Assembly (NCBI RefSeq): GCF_002591895.1
Contig: NZ_NISX01000005.1
Span: 1 to 64,000 of the forward strand
Source: Lacimicrobium alkaliphilum
GTDB lineage: Bacteria > Pseudomonadota > Gammaproteobacteria > Enterobacterales > Alteromonadaceae
Length of the DNA: 64,000 nt
Direction: 5' to 3'
The translations under genes and the position numbers were made by a program. Below the pieces are notes generated by a model. It was not told the DNA's origin and made no database searches. It was given only the letters and a program-made list of their open reading frames with translations. Shown one piece after another: positions 9,109 to 19,189 of this stretch; position 1 is the stretch's first letter, and every line of letters starts with the position of its first letter.

Positions 9109-9504
9109 ATGGAAAAAATACGTCATGCACAATGGATCACCCTGCACCGCCAGTACGAGCACTATGAATACCTCGCACTGGTGATCAAGCTCGCAGGCGT
9201 GATGACCGCCCTTACCGGTTTATTCAGTGCAATGGATTGCTGGCCCGTATTACTGATACTGGCCGTGTTATGGCTGCTGGAAGGGATCTGGAAAACATTT
9301 CAGGCCAGACTGGAGGTCAGTTTGATGGCATTGGAAAACACCCAGGCCGAGACTACCTTGTTCCCCGTGTATAACAACTGGCAACAAAATCGCCCCGGAT
9401 TAGTGACGCTGGTAGGGCAATATCTGCGCGCATCCCTGCGCCCCACAGTGGCCTTTCCTTATATTGTGCTGATGCTAATCATCCTGCTGCCTCTAATTTA
9501 TTAG
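9109..9504 (+). CDS. Small integral membrane protein of unknown function
   Basis: The protein has 131 residues and a clear Shine-Dalgarno (AGGA) before the ATG. Three hydrophobic segments lie at about 23-41, 43-63 and 111-130, with a polar helical stretch between them. No family was recognised. It stands alone between the divergent DUF2058 gene and a 480-bp gap. Confidence 0.75.
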   Translation: MEKIRHAQWITLHRQYEHYEYLALVIKLAGVMTALTGLFSAMDCWPVLLILAVLWLLEGIWKTFQARLEVSLMALENTQAETTLFPVYNNWQQNRPGLVTLVGQYLRASLRPTVAFPYIVLMLIILLPLIY

Positions 9505-9982
9505 GCCGCAGTAAATTGCGTACACGGCAGAATACTCAGTGACAGCGGCCATCGTCTCCCCGGGGCTTGTCCCTCTCACAACCTGCTGACATATCTTGCT
9601 GATGGCTACAAAACCGGTCTAATCCAGGCCCTGTAGCCACTGAGCTACAGCTATCCATTTCCACTCCTGTATACCACAGCACTAAAGTAGTAGGTCGTTT
9701 TTTAACCTTCCGTCCTATTGTAGGGAGACTCATCCGAATCAGACTCTCCCTGAATCAGGGCAATAAGTCTCAGTTTGATGAGCGTTTTAAATGAAGTGAT
9801 CTTCCGTAATCAGGGAATTGTTAGTTTCAGGAGCTGCATTGGGAGATAAGTACTCAAACACAGAGCTAATGACTGATTCAGCGCCTTGTAATTTAACTGT
9901 CGCACTAACCACAAAGCCAGTCATTCGCTCTTCGTCGGGGTGCTGGCTTCATCCGACAATAATTAATAATACGGAGAAAACA
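9505..9982. other. Intergenic stretch with small hairpins
   Basis: No convincing gene was seen. Three mutually exclusive pairings are possible between GGCTACA (9604), TGTAGCC (9632) and GCTACAG (9644). A CCCTGAATCAGGG palindrome lies at 9748-9760. The depolymerase leader occupies the right part. Frames here that extend upstream of the depolymerase lack ribosome-binding sites. Confidence 0.4.
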
Positions 9983-11905
9983 ATGATTAAACGAACCCGG
10001 CACTGTATACAGTTGCCTTTTCTCGCTCTGGTAGCCCTTAGCGCAAGCTTTTTTGCCCAGGCGGGAAGCTGGCAGAATAACGTCAGCATCGGAGGATTTA
10101 GCAAAGTCCATATTTACACCCCGGATTCCACCTCAGCCATCGGCACAGGAAAAGGCCTGTTAATCGTGTTACATGGCTGTACTCAGAGTATTGATGCCTA
10201 CCTGTCGGCCAATTTAGCGGTTGCCGCTGAAGAATTTGGTTTAGTAATTGCCGTCCCCGATGCTATGAATAAAGCAGGATTCGGTTGTTGGTCATATTGG
10301 CAGGGTACTAAGTCGCGAACCGCGGGTGACTATAAGAATCTGATAACGCTGGCCAACACCTTATCTGGTGACACTAACCGCGGTATCGATTCTAATCAGG
10401 TCTATATTGCCGGGCTTTCATCCGGTGCCAGCTTTGCCAATACCACCGCCTGCCTGGCTCCGGATGTATTTGCCGGTATGGGCGTCAGTGCCGGCCCCAG
10501 CATCGGAACAAGTTCCAATGGTGCACTTGGTCCCTGTGAAACAGCCGACGTGCAGGCAAGATGCAGCCAGTATGGCGTAAGCTATGGCGGATTTTTTGAC
10601 TCGCAAATAGCCTCACTGGCCTTTGGTCGCGACGATGCCACAGTCAATCAGTGTTATAACGAACAAAACGCACAAGGAATGGCGGCGCTATATGGCGTCA
10701 GTCAACTACCAGGTACAAATCAGATTAGCGAAGGTGCTGGTCGCACCGCAGATGAAACACTGTGGCAGAATAACCGGGTTTCCATGCTCTGGTTTGATAA
10801 TGTCGATCACGCCTGGTCGGGTGGCCAGGGAGCCAGTGGCAGTTATATCAATGGCAGCGGCATCAACTATGCCCGCTACCTCGGCCAATACTTCCTCGAC
10901 AATAATCAGAGAGTGAACCGCAACACCGGCCCTGCCCTGTCAGATATTAATGTCAGTGTCAGCGCCGATGTCATCAGCGTCATCGGTAAAGCCATCGATA
11001 CCGAAACCTCAGTACAACACGTCGAAGCTAGCTTTACCGACACCTCAGGTGTTGAGATCATTGTCAGTACTTCCGTGGATACAAGTAACAATTTTTTGCT
11101 GAACAGCCCGGCCCTTGTTGATGATCTCTATCTGCTTAGCGTCATCGCCACCGACAGTGAGGGATTGGCCGGTGAATCCTATCAAACTACAGCCAGAGTC
11201 GGCCCCGAGCCGCCACCTGAGGCTCCGGTATTAAGCAACCTGTTTGTCAGCACAGATGCTCAGTGTGCCACCGTCAGTGGTAACGTTGTGGATATAAACC
11301 AGGATCTGGCAAGTGTGATCGTCAGTTTCGATAACGGGGATGTTTCCGCCACAATCTCAGGTAGTGAGTTCACAGCCACCGCTTGTGATCTACCCGGTGG
11401 AAGCAATACCGCTATTGTCACGGCATCAGACGATACCAACCGGCTGATATCCGATAGTCTGAGCTTCGATATTGATGCCGGCCAGATGGCAACGCTGGAC
11501 CAGCATATCAACGCCGGGCGCCTGGATTATACAAATTACGCCAATTGCTATCTGGAATACGGCACTGACAGCTTTAAACTTAACGAACTCAGCGTTGCCG
11601 CGAACCAGTGCCAATGGCAGGACGATGACAATTCCTGTGCCGGCCCGGTACAAAGTTGCAGAGATGCGTCTGGTGAGAACGGCGATGATAACAATCCACC
11701 ACAAGCATCCTGTGAAGAATTCACCACCAGTAATTACTACCACAAAGTAGCGGGTCGGGCCTACAGCACGGGCAATTATTACAGTCCAGACTACTTTGCC
11801 AATGGCAGCGATGATGTCATGCCCGGTTCCACCTGGGGCAGCAACACACTCTCATCAGAAGATGGCGTAAACTGGTATCTGAGCTCTTGTGCTGACCAGA
11901 CTTAG
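9983..11905 (+). CDS. Secreted poly(3-hydroxyalkanoate) depolymerase / feruloyl-esterase-like
   Basis: The start at 9983 is preceded by GGAG and gives a 640-residue protein with a good signal peptide (LPFLALVALSASFFAQA). The PHB-depolymerase esterase domain spans about 25-310, with VLHGCTQ (oxyanion region), nucleophile motif GLSSGAS and a late VDHAWSGG His segment. Two Ig/fibronectin-like linker domains follow (about 320-500). A C-terminal Cys-bounded domain with CEEFTTSNYYHKVAGRAY is typical of the substrate-binding end of short-chain PHA depolymerases. It probably degrades extracellular polyester. The same family includes other ester hydrolases, so the substrate is inferred. No PHA synthesis gene is nearby. 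Confidence 0.85.
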   Translation: MIKRTRHCIQLPFLALVALSASFFAQAGSWQNNVSIGGFSKVHIYTPDSTSAIGTGKGLLIVLHGCTQSIDAYLSANLAVAAEEFGLVIAVPDAMNKAGFGCWSYWQGTKSRTAGDYKNLITLANTLSGDTNRGIDSNQVYIAGLSSGASFANTTACLAPDVFAGMGVSAGPSIGTSSNGALGPCETADVQARCSQYGVSYGGFFDSQIASLAFGRDDATVNQCYNEQNAQGMAALYGVSQLPGTNQISEGAGRTADETLWQNNRVSMLWFDNVDHAWSGGQGASGSYINGSGINYARYLGQYFLDNNQRVNRNTGPALSDINVSVSADVISVIGKAIDTETSVQHVEASFTDTSGVEIIVSTSVDTSNNFLLNSPALVDDLYLLSVIATDSEGLAGESYQTTARVGPEPPPEAPVLSNLFVSTDAQCATVSGNVVDINQDLASVIVSFDNGDVSATISGSEFTATACDLPGGSNTAIVTASDDTNRLISDSLSFDIDAGQMATLDQHINAGRLDYTNYANCYLEYGTDSFKLNELSVAANQCQWQDDDNSCAGPVQSCRDASGENGDDNNPPQASCEEFTTSNYYHKVAGRAYSTGNYYSPDYFANGSDDVMPGSTWGSNTLSSEDGVNWYLSSCADQT

Positions 11906-12000
11906 AAGCACAAACAAATGAACTGGCACATTGGCGCAGGCGTGTTTTTTAAACCTGTGCCTTACAGTATTTCTGCAATTCTGTGCAGGTACTTGATAAA

Positions 12001-12040
12001 AAACACCGCAATACCCGGTTTCACAGGCATTGCGGTGTTT
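12001..12040. terminator. Bidirectional rho-independent terminator
   Basis: A 12-bp stem AAACACCGCAAT/ATTGCGGTGTTT surrounds a 16-nt loop, lying between the convergent depolymerase and DUF3185 genes. Confidence 0.8.
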
Positions 12041-12092
12041 CTGTAAAAAAAGCCGTTAACGTCAAAGCTTTCGTAATACTAAATGTCAGAGG

Positions 12093-12302
12093 TTATTTCT
12101 TGATAAAAAGGTACAGGCCCACAATAAAACTCGCGGCGCCGCCAATCAGCATCATCATGGTCTCGTCAGTATATGAACCGGTTACCGCTTCAGTGACCTG
12201 ACCCGCCGTCGAATCCGCGTCTTTGAATCCCCATACCGCCAGACCAATGCCAACGATCATTAACACCAGACTGATGACTTTAGTGGTTGTATTTGTTGCC
12301 AT
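12093..12302 (-). CDS. DUF3185-type small membrane protein
   Basis: This 69-residue protein has two transmembrane helices (about 9-26 and 48-66) and a short polar loop containing DADSTAGQVTEAVTGSYTDE. Size and pattern fit DUF3185, found as a single small inner-membrane protein in many gammaproteobacteria. Function is unknown. Confidence 0.8.
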   Translation of the reverse strand: MATNTTTKVISLVLMIVGIGLAVWGFKDADSTAGQVTEAVTGSYTDETMMMLIGGAASFIVGLYLFIKK

Positions 12303-12379
12303 GTTTTTTCTCTTTTTCAGCCTACAGGAAATCTCAGATTAACGGCTTCTTCGCGAAGTGTACAGTAATAGCGAATTCA

Positions 12380-13198
12380 CTATTGACTCAGCCAGTGCAT
12401 CCCCTGAATAACAGTGGTAGGAAAAGCCGTTGTGTTGTCCGCATCCGGCACCAGCAACAGCTTCAGTTCCAGGCCCGGATAACGCCAGGCCGCCAGGCGG
12501 GTGCGCAAACTAATGGCATCGCTGACCAGATCTTGTGCTCCATCCTGATAGATGGGCGTTTCCAGCTGTCCCACACCAATAAAAATCCTCGCCTGAGTCA
12601 CTGAACTGGCATTTACTGCTTCAATCAACTGATTGAGACTGTTGTGATCGTCATACCAAAAAGCGGGGCTGCCAAGCAGCATATTGGTAAACAATCCCGG
12701 TTCATTGGCCATCAGATAGAGTCCCAGTAGTGCACTGCCATTCTGGCCAATAAAAGTTCTTTCTTTATCGGTAGCCCGATAACGGCGCTCTATCAGTGGG
12801 ATAAGCTGGCGGGTTAAAAAACGCTGATATTCAAATAACTGTTCGCCATAGTGAACACGCTGAATGGCGGTTTCCGGCGCGCTGAAAGGCTGGCGGTTAT
12901 GCTCCCGGGTCAGGCCCACCAGAATAGCAGGCCTGATACTTCCTTTCTGCATTGCCTTGCGGCTTGCACCCACCACCAGAGCAAAATCATTAATATCACC
13001 GAGCAGGTAGATAACCGGATATTGCTTTTTAAAGCCGCCAGGCTGGTAATAATCCGGCGGCAGTTGAATAGCAACCTGAAAACTCACTCCGGTACCGGCA
13101 TCGGCTACGCTCAGCAGGTCTGTACCGGGTAAACTGACAGAGGCCTGCAATGCCCCGGGCAGAAAAACTAACACATATAACCACTTCAGAGTTTTCAC
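12380..13198 (-). CDS. Esterase-D-fold secreted protein, probably catalytically dead
   Basis: The protein has 272 residues with a signal peptide (LKWLYVLVFLPGALQA). The fold follows the PF00756 putative-esterase family: YPVIYLLGD near 60, AILVGLTREHNR near 90 and an LLGSPAFWYDD region. The nucleophile elbow, normally GHSxGG, reads GQNGSA, so the Ser position is Asn. The expected C-terminal His segment reads DNTTAFPTTV without His. It therefore looks like a pseudo-enzyme. The start is GTG, overlapping the stop of the acetyltransferase gene (GTGA), so the two are translationally coupled. Confidence 0.8.
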   Translation of the reverse strand: MKTLKWLYVLVFLPGALQASVSLPGTDLLSVADAGTGVSFQVAIQLPPDYYQPGGFKKQYPVIYLLGDINDFALVVGASRKAMQKGSIRPAILVGLTREHNRQPFSAPETAIQRVHYGEQLFEYQRFLTRQLIPLIERRYRATDKERTFIGQNGSALLGLYLMANEPGLFTNMLLGSPAFWYDDHNSLNQLIEAVNASSVTQARIFIGVGQLETPIYQDGAQDLVSDAISLRTRLAAWRYPGLELKLLLVPDADNTTAFPTTVIQGMHWLSQ

Positions 13199-13701
13199 TT
13201 TATTACCTTTTCATGGTAGTCAGGACAATATTCCATGGCCACATCGCAGCGCTCATAAGCACTGCCATAGCGTTGCATAATGCGCTGGCTATGTACAAAT
13301 CCATTTTTCTCATAAAGGTGGATGGCAGCGGCACATTTCTTATTGGTCAGTAAATAAAGGCATGCAAGTGAAAGCTTTTCACTTTGCTCTAGCACATGGC
13401 GCAATAACTTCTCACCAACTTTAAGACCTCTGTTATGGCCTCTTACACCCATTTTTGTCAGCTCAAATACGCCTTCTGCCTGTCTGTGCAACGCACAGGT
13501 GCCCAGTATCCCCAGCTCCTTATGAGCGGCAAACCAGATATAGCCGCCTGGGGCGATAATATAGCGATACGGATCTTCCAGCATGGCAAAGTCCGAAGGC
13601 TCCATGACGAACATGTCTTCGATCCACTGACGATTAATGGATAAAAAATCCCCTGAAAGCGCCGTATTAAAAGGTACAAACTCCAGTTGCTCAACAGACA
13701 T
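13195..13701 (-). CDS. GNAT-family N-acetyltransferase
   Basis: The protein has 168 residues from the ATG at 13701. An upstream extension of the frame would overlap add and has no family match. The acetyl-CoA loop region is VRGHNRGLKVGEKLLRHVLEQ (about 92-112), and the C-terminal AIHLYEKNGF is the usual GNAT motif B. The acceptor substrate is unknown. It sits between add and the esterase-like gene, with 37 bp to add, in a probable add-GNAT-esterase operon. Confidence 0.88.
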   Translation of the reverse strand: MSVEQLEFVPFNTALSGDFLSINRQWIEDMFVMEPSDFAMLEDPYRYIIAPGGYIWFAAHKELGILGTCALHRQAEGVFELTKMGVRGHNRGLKVGEKLLRHVLEQSEKLSLACLYLLTNKKCAAAIHLYEKNGFVHSQRIMQRYGSAYERCDVAMEYCPDYHEKVIK

Positions 13702-13738
13702 AATGTGCTTCTTGAAAGGCCGGAACAACGCCGACGGA

Positions 13739-14746
13739 TTACCCGACAGCTTCTGATTTGCGGGCATACAGTGCCTGTTTGTCCTGCTCAGAAATAAACG
13801 CCGCAGTGACACCATTACGCTGAACCTGCTCAAGCTGGGCGTCACTCAGGCCGATTATTTCCTTGGCCACCCGATATTCATTTTCAAGATCGATGTTGGA
13901 CACCGCGGGATCATCAGTGTTGAGCGTCACACACAATCCCCGTTCTATAAACAATGGCATAGGCGAGTCTGCAATAGCGCTCAGGGTAGCAGTCTGATAA
14001 TTCGATGTCGGGCAGGATTCAACGGCTATCCGGTTTTTCGCCATATACTCCATCAGTTTGTCATCCTGAGTGGCGGCGACACCGTGACCGATACGACTGG
14101 CACCGAGCTTTTCAATGGCATTCCAGATGCTCTGTGGACCATCTGCCTCGCCGGCATGTACAGTAATTTTCCAACCGGCATCGCGTGCCAGTTTAAAATG
14201 TTCAAGAAACAGTTCGGCCGGATAACCCAGCTCGTCACCGGCCAGATCCAGGGCAGTGATTCTGTCTTTACACGCCAACAGGGAGTCCAGTTCTTTGCGG
14301 CAAATATCGGCACCAAAAGTACGGCTTAGAATGCCGATAAGATTGGCCTGAATGCCAAACTTCTCGCTGCCGGCCCGCACGCCGTCAATGACAGCTTCAA
14401 CAACCTGCACCATATCCAGGTCGAACGTACGCGCCATATAGTAGGGTGAGAAACGTAACTCAACATAATCCAGACCCGATTCGTGAGCGTCTTCCATATT
14501 TTCCATGGCAACCCGGTAGCAGGCGTCGATATTCGCCAGCACGGAAACGCCATAATCCAGCTTTTGCAAAAAATCCAGCAAATCACTGGTTTGGCCCTGA
14601 ACCTGGGTAAGAGGTAATAAGGCCTCATAGCTATCAGCAGGCAGCTTAATACCGTGCTGTTGGGCCAGTTCCCAGATAGTGCGGGGACGAATATTACCAT
14701 CCAGGTGACGGTGTAAATCTGTCAGAGGCAGATTGGCATTGATCAT
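13739..14746 (-). CDS. add: Adenosine deaminase
   Basis: This 335-residue enzyme converts (deoxy)adenosine to (deoxy)inosine in purine salvage. Zn ligands are in LTDLHRHLDG (about 7-16), HAGEADGP near 197-204 carries the His and catalytic Glu, RIGHGVAA follows near 217, and NTDDPAVSN near 275 supplies the last metal-binding Asp. Length matches E. coli Add (333). It is first in a probable operon with the GNAT and esterase-like genes. Confidence 0.95.
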   Translation of the reverse strand: MINANLPLTDLHRHLDGNIRPRTIWELAQQHGIKLPADSYEALLPLTQVQGQTSDLLDFLQKLDYGVSVLANIDACYRVAMENMEDAHESGLDYVELRFSPYYMARTFDLDMVQVVEAVIDGVRAGSEKFGIQANLIGILSRTFGADICRKELDSLLACKDRITALDLAGDELGYPAELFLEHFKLARDAGWKITVHAGEADGPQSIWNAIEKLGASRIGHGVAATQDDKLMEYMAKNRIAVESCPTSNYQTATLSAIADSPMPLFIERGLCVTLNTDDPAVSNIDLENEYRVAKEIIGLSDAQLEQVQRNGVTAAFISEQDKQALYARKSEAVG

Positions 14747-14815
14747 AATGACTTCCCTCAGAGGTGCCTAAAAGGTCAGTATATCAATCCGCCGTGGCAT
14801 TAACAGTGTCGGGAT

Positions 14816-15478
14816 TCAGTCACCTGGTGCTGAGGATTGGGGGGGTTCCAGTTGTAATTTCTCAGCCAGTAATACCGCCTGGGTGCGGCTGTAGACATCC
14901 AGCTTGCGGAATATGGCCGTTACATGAGCTTTAACGGTAGCTTCGGTGATCCCAAGTTCATAGCCGATTTGCTTGTTCAGCAGACCGTTATGAATAAAAC
15001 ACAGAACTTTATATTGTTGCGGGGTCAGTTCCGCCACTTTGGCGGCCAGTTCACGGTTCTTCTCATCGATATGCTGAATTTCCCCCTGCAATTCCTGTGG
15101 CACCCAATTGTCACCCTGCAAAATCGCATTGATAGCATCGGCGATTTGTTCTGAGGAAGAAGATTTCGGGATAAAACCCAGCGCACCAAAGCTCATAACT
15201 TTGGCCACCACCTGTGGGTTTTCACTACCTGAAATTACCGCCACCGGTACCATCGGAAAGTCCTGACGCACCCGGATCAGGCCATACAGATCACCAGAAC
15301 CGGGCATATGCAAATCCAGCAACACCAGATCCAGGTCTTCATGTTCCTGCATACAGGCCAGTGTGCTATCCAGTGAATCAGACTGTACCAGTTCAAGTGG
15401 AGAGAAACGCTGTTTTAACGCACCAGCCAGCGCTTCTCTGAACAAAGGGTGATCATCGGCAATCAAAAACTTAGCCAT
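14816..15478 (-). CDS. LuxR-family response regulator next to acs
   Basis: The protein has 220 residues. The receiver has the acidic pair in IADDHP, phosphoacceptor Asp in LVLLDLHMPG (about 57), Ser in VISGSE and Lys in IPKSSS. The LuxR HTH spans about 150-210 (LTPQQYKVL, NKQIGYELGITEATVKAHV). It lies 84 bp downstream of acs on the same strand. In Vibrio and Pseudomonas relatives a LuxR-type regulator of this kind (CrbR or similar) controls acs, so a role in acetate use is likely. No sensor kinase is in the window. Confidence 0.85.
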   Translation of the reverse strand: MAKFLIADDHPLFREALAGALKQRFSPLELVQSDSLDSTLACMQEHEDLDLVLLDLHMPGSGDLYGLIRVRQDFPMVPVAVISGSENPQVVAKVMSFGALGFIPKSSSSEQIADAINAILQGDNWVPQELQGEIQHIDEKNRELAAKVAELTPQQYKVLCFIHNGLLNKQIGYELGITEATVKAHVTAIFRKLDVYSRTQAVLLAEKLQLEPPQSSAPGD

Positions 15479-15562
15479 GAATTACTCAGTAAATCGGTTT
15501 AAACCGTCTGCCAGTGTCCAACATTTTCATGCCGGACACCAGTGGTGTGATATCACAAAGAT

Positions 15563-17506
15563 TTACTTATTCAGCCGGTTTTCAATCAGCTCATCCACTA
15601 CTGCCGGGTCCGCCAGCGTCGATGTATCTCCCAGGCTATCAAACTCGTTGGCGGCAATTTTACGCAAGATGCGGCGCATAATTTTACCGGAACGGGTTTT
15701 TGGCAAGCCCGGCGTCCATTGAATAAAATCCGGACTGGCGATAGGGCTTAAATCATCTCTTACAAACTGACGCACTTCTTTTGTCAGTTCCTCGGTAATC
15801 TCTGTGCCATCAGTGGGCAGCACATACACATAGATCCCCTGCCCCTTAATGTCATGAGGATAACCCACCACTGCCGCTTCAGCGACGGCCGGATGTTCAA
15901 CCAGCGAGCTTTCAATTTCAGCCGTCCCCAGACGATGGCCTGAAACATTCAATACGTCATCCACACGGCCGGTGATCCAGAAGTAACCGTCTTCATCGCG
16001 ACGAGCGCCATCACCGGTAAAGTACATATTGTCATAGGCACTGAAATAAGTTTGTTCAAACCTGTCGTGATCACCCCACACCGTCCTGGCCTGACCCGGC
16101 CAAGAGTCAGTGATCACCAGGTTGCCTGACACTGCCCCTTCTAAAAACGACCCGTTACTGTCTACCAGCGCCGGTTTTACTCCAAAAAATGGCAGCGTCG
16201 CCGAGCCCGGTTTAAGATCTGTGGCACCGGGTAACGGCGTGATCATGATTCCACCGGTCTCAGTCTGCCACCAGGTATCTACGATAGGACACTGACTATT
16301 ACCGATTTTATCGTGATACCAATCCCAGGCTTCAGGATTAATCGGCTCACCTACGCTACCAAGGAGACGCAGAGACTCCCTGCTTGTACCCTGTGCCGGC
16401 AGATCACCTTTAGCCATCAGAGCACGGATAGCCGTAGGCGCGGTGTAAAGAATATCCACCTTGTGTTTGTCCACTACCTGGGCCATACGGCGCACGTCAG
16501 GATAGGTAGGCACCCCTTCAAACATCAGTGAAATGGCGCCATTAGCAAATGGGCCATAAACAATATAGCTGTGCCCGGTGATCCAACCTACGTCAGCGGC
16601 ACACCAATACACATCACCAGGCTGGTAATCAAACACATATTCATGGGTGATTGCCGCATAAGCAAGATAGCCTCCGGTGGTGTGCACTACGCCTTTGGGC
16701 TTTCCGGTTGAGCCTGAGGTATAAAGAACAAACAGCGGGTCTTCTGCATTCATGGGTTCGGGATCACATACCGGCTCACAGACACCCGCTACGTCATGCC
16801 ACCAGTAATCACGATCAGCAACCATCGCGGTATCATCTTCGAGCAGCTTATAGACAATGACGGATTCAATACTGCCCGTGTTATCCCGCTCCAGGGCTTT
16901 GTCCACATTGGATTTCAGCGGAACCTCATTGCCACCACGGCGCCCGAAGTTAGCAGTAATCACCATCTTCGCCTGACAATCCTCCACACGATCGGCAATG
17001 GCATTAGGCGAGAAGCCGCCGAAAATCACTGAGTGAACGGCACCAATGCGCGCGCAGGCCAGCATCGCAAAAGCCGCTTCAGGGATCATCGGCATATAAA
17101 TTATGACCCGGTCTCCTTTGGTGACGCCTTTTGCTTTCATCGCATTGGCAAGCCGGCATACTTCATCATGCATTTGCTGATAGCTGATGGTCTTGTCCAT
17201 TGCCGGGTCATCACCTTCCCAGATAATGGCAGTCGCGTCGGGATTTTTCTTTACATGGCGATCGATACAGTTGTAGCTGGCATTAAGCTGACCGTCGGCA
17301 AACCACTTAATATCCACCTTACCCTTTTCGAAACTGGTTTGTTTAACCTTGGTGTAGGGTGTCATCCAGTCCAGTCGTTTCCCCTGTTCAGCCCAAAATC
17401 CTTCCGGGTCTTCTACTGACCAATTATACAAACGCTGATATTCACTTTTGTCTGCATGGGTCTTGCGCGCGGGATAAGACGCAACGGGATGTACTTTATG
17501 CAACAT
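15563..17506 (-). CDS. acs: Acetyl-CoA synthetase
   Basis: This AMP-forming ligase makes acetyl-CoA from acetate, ATP and CoA. I chose the ATG at 17506 (647 residues, GGAG ribosome-binding site), because the product then aligns with E. coli Acs (652). The frame continues to 17584 without support. Motifs seen: [14 protein letters not shown] (P-loop), WWQTETGG (acetate pocket), [23 protein letters not shown] (adenylation hinge region) and [11 protein letters not shown] carrying the acetylatable Lys. It is divergent from the DcaP-like porin, with a 270-bp shared regulatory region. Confidence 0.97.
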   Translation of the reverse strand: MLHKVHPVASYPARKTHADKSEYQRLYNWSVEDPEGFWAEQGKRLDWMTPYTKVKQTSFEKGKVDIKWFADGQLNASYNCIDRHVKKNPDATAIIWEGDDPAMDKTISYQQMHDEVCRLANAMKAKGVTKGDRVIIYMPMIPEAAFAMLACARIGAVHSVIFGGFSPNAIADRVEDCQAKMVITANFGRRGGNEVPLKSNVDKALERDNTGSIESVIVYKLLEDDTAMVADRDYWWHDVAGVCEPVCDPEPMNAEDPLFVLYTSGSTGKPKGVVHTTGGYLAYAAITHEYVFDYQPGDVYWCAADVGWITGHSYIVYGPFANGAISLMFEGVPTYPDVRRMAQVVDKHKVDILYTAPTAIRALMAKGDLPAQGTSRESLRLLGSVGEPINPEAWDWYHDKIGNSQCPIVDTWWQTETGGIMITPLPGATDLKPGSATLPFFGVKPALVDSNGSFLEGAVSGNLVITDSWPGQARTVWGDHDRFEQTYFSAYDNMYFTGDGARRDEDGYFWITGRVDDVLNVSGHRLGTAEIESSLVEHPAVAEAAVVGYPHDIKGQGIYVYVLPTDGTEITEELTKEVRQFVRDDLSPIASPDFIQWTPGLPKTRSGKIMRRILRKIAANEFDSLGDTSTLADPAVVDELIENRLNK

Positions 17507-17778
17507 AATCTGATCTCCAATCTGTTCGAACCTCAGAATGTTCGCATTTGAGGTTACTTGGTATGTAGACATGGTAAGGGGCAAGCGAAGTTAACATATT
17601 AGACCTTAGTCTTAAGGATTCCTTTAACAAAATATTAAAGCCACCTTAACCACAGCACAACAACGGGGTTGACCATAAAATCCGGACTCAGCCGACCTTA
17701 GTCGAATAGACCATGGTCTGATTGAGCAATTGTTATCCGTGCAGGATTGTTAACAAAAGGTAAAAACGAGGACTACAA

Positions 17779-18933
17779 ATGAAACTCTGCACATTAATCA
17801 AAAATACTGCACTGCTGAGCGCCCTGGTAACGACATCGCTCCAGGCCGCCAGTTTGCAAGATACCCAATTTACTTTCGGCGGTTATATCAAGCTCGATGC
17901 CATTGCCAGTCAGTATTCTGATGGCAGTTTGCCGTCCGGTAATATTGGCCGGGATTTTTATATTCCCGGCCTGACCCCCGTGGGCGGTGAGGACGAGGGC
18001 ACAGCCTTTGACATGCACGCCCGGCAAACCCGATTTAACTTTTCCAGCGATACAGCTCTGGCTAACGGAAAGTCACTTAAAGCCACAATTGAACTGGATT
18101 TTATGGCTACACCTAATGGTGATGAGCGGGTTTCCAATTCCTACAGTCCACGTCTGCGAATTGCCACTATTGCCTACGATGGCTGGCTGTTTGGTCAGAC
18201 CTGGAGCACATTTCAGGACGTCGCAGTATTGCCGGAAACACTGGACTTTATTGGTGCCACAGACGGTACCATTTTTGTGCGTCAGGCGATGATCCGCTAT
18301 TCCAAAGGCGGCTTCTCTGGTGCCCTGGAAAACCCGGAAACGACAATCACTCCCTTTGGCGGTGGCGGGCGTATTGTCTCCGATGACAACAGCATACCAG
18401 ACTTAGTCTTACGCTATACTCACAAGCAAAACTGGGGGCATATCTCCGCCGCCACATTAATTCGCCAACTGGCCTACGACGATGGGAGCAGCCTGGACAC
18501 AACCGAGAATGCCGTAGCACTGAGTATTTCAGCAAAACTTAACCTGGGTCGTGATGATGTACGCATGATGTATAACACCGGTAGCGGTATGGGCCGTTAT
18601 CTGGGCATTAATGCGGCTAATGGCGCGGTACTCAATGCCAGTGGAGAGCTTGAGAGTATCGACTCCAGTGGCGGTTTTATCGCTTATCGGCACCTCTGGA
18701 ATGAGCAATGGCGCACTACTCTAAGCTATTCATGGTTTAGTGCAGACAATGAGACCTCACTCACAGGTATGGGCGTCACCCAAAGTACCCGCAGCGCGCG
18801 CGTCAATGCCATTTACTCACCGAGCAAAGAACTCAGTTTTGGTGTTGAATACTCTCATGCCCGGCGTGATCTGGAGAATGAATCACAAGGCGATATGGAC
18901 AGGCTTCAGTTTTCAGCCAAATATGCGTTCTGA
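17779..18933 (+). CDS. DcaP-family outer-membrane porin
   Basis: The 384-residue protein has a signal peptide ending SLQA and a mature protein of amphipathic beta strands ending in aromatic-rich FSAKYAF, as expected for an outer-membrane barrel. FTFGGYIKLDAIASQYSDG and RQTRFNFSSDT near the start and YDGWLFGQTWSTFQD near 137 are typical of DcaP-like trimeric porins, which take up small carboxylates. Divergence from acs suggests co-regulated uptake of short organic acids (inference). It was not matched to a particular substrate. Confidence 0.85.
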   Translation: MKLCTLIKNTALLSALVTTSLQAASLQDTQFTFGGYIKLDAIASQYSDGSLPSGNIGRDFYIPGLTPVGGEDEGTAFDMHARQTRFNFSSDTALANGKSLKATIELDFMATPNGDERVSNSYSPRLRIATIAYDGWLFGQTWSTFQDVAVLPETLDFIGATDGTIFVRQAMIRYSKGGFSGALENPETTITPFGGGGRIVSDDNSIPDLVLRYTHKQNWGHISAATLIRQLAYDDGSSLDTTENAVALSISAKLNLGRDDVRMMYNTGSGMGRYLGINAANGAVLNASGELESIDSSGGFIAYRHLWNEQWRTTLSYSWFSADNETSLTGMGVTQSTRSARVNAIYSPSKELSFGVEYSHARRDLENESQGDMDRLQFSAKYAF

Positions 18934-19011
18934 AAAAATGTTCTTAACTATAGGTCCAGGTGCTGTTGTTATGATTGGAAACACGCGGTAAATCCTTCCT
19001 TGGACGCTCCG

Positions 19012-19038
19012 CCACAGCGTCCCTGCTGTGGAGGGTTT
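19012..19038 (+). terminator. Possible terminator downstream of the porin
   Basis: The stem CCACAGC/GCTGTGG surrounds GTCCCT and is followed by GGGTTTTC. A second, stronger hairpin follows at 19101. Confidence 0.45.
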
Positions 19039-19100
19039 TCAACCATAAAACACCACCGGTCCGCATGGCCCCGTAGTTAGGTACAGCTATTCAGAGCCAA

Positions 19101-19134
19101 AGTACCAGTAAGCTCAACCTTACCGGTACTTTTT
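19101..19134 (+). terminator. Rho-independent terminator before cmoA
   Basis: The stem AGTACCAGTAAG/CTTACCGGTACT (one mismatch) is followed by TTTTATT. Confidence 0.8.
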
Positions 19135-19189
19135 ATTCCCCGGCGGCTGGGCTAAAATAGCTGCCTTTCGTGTCCCACTGACCCTGCTT

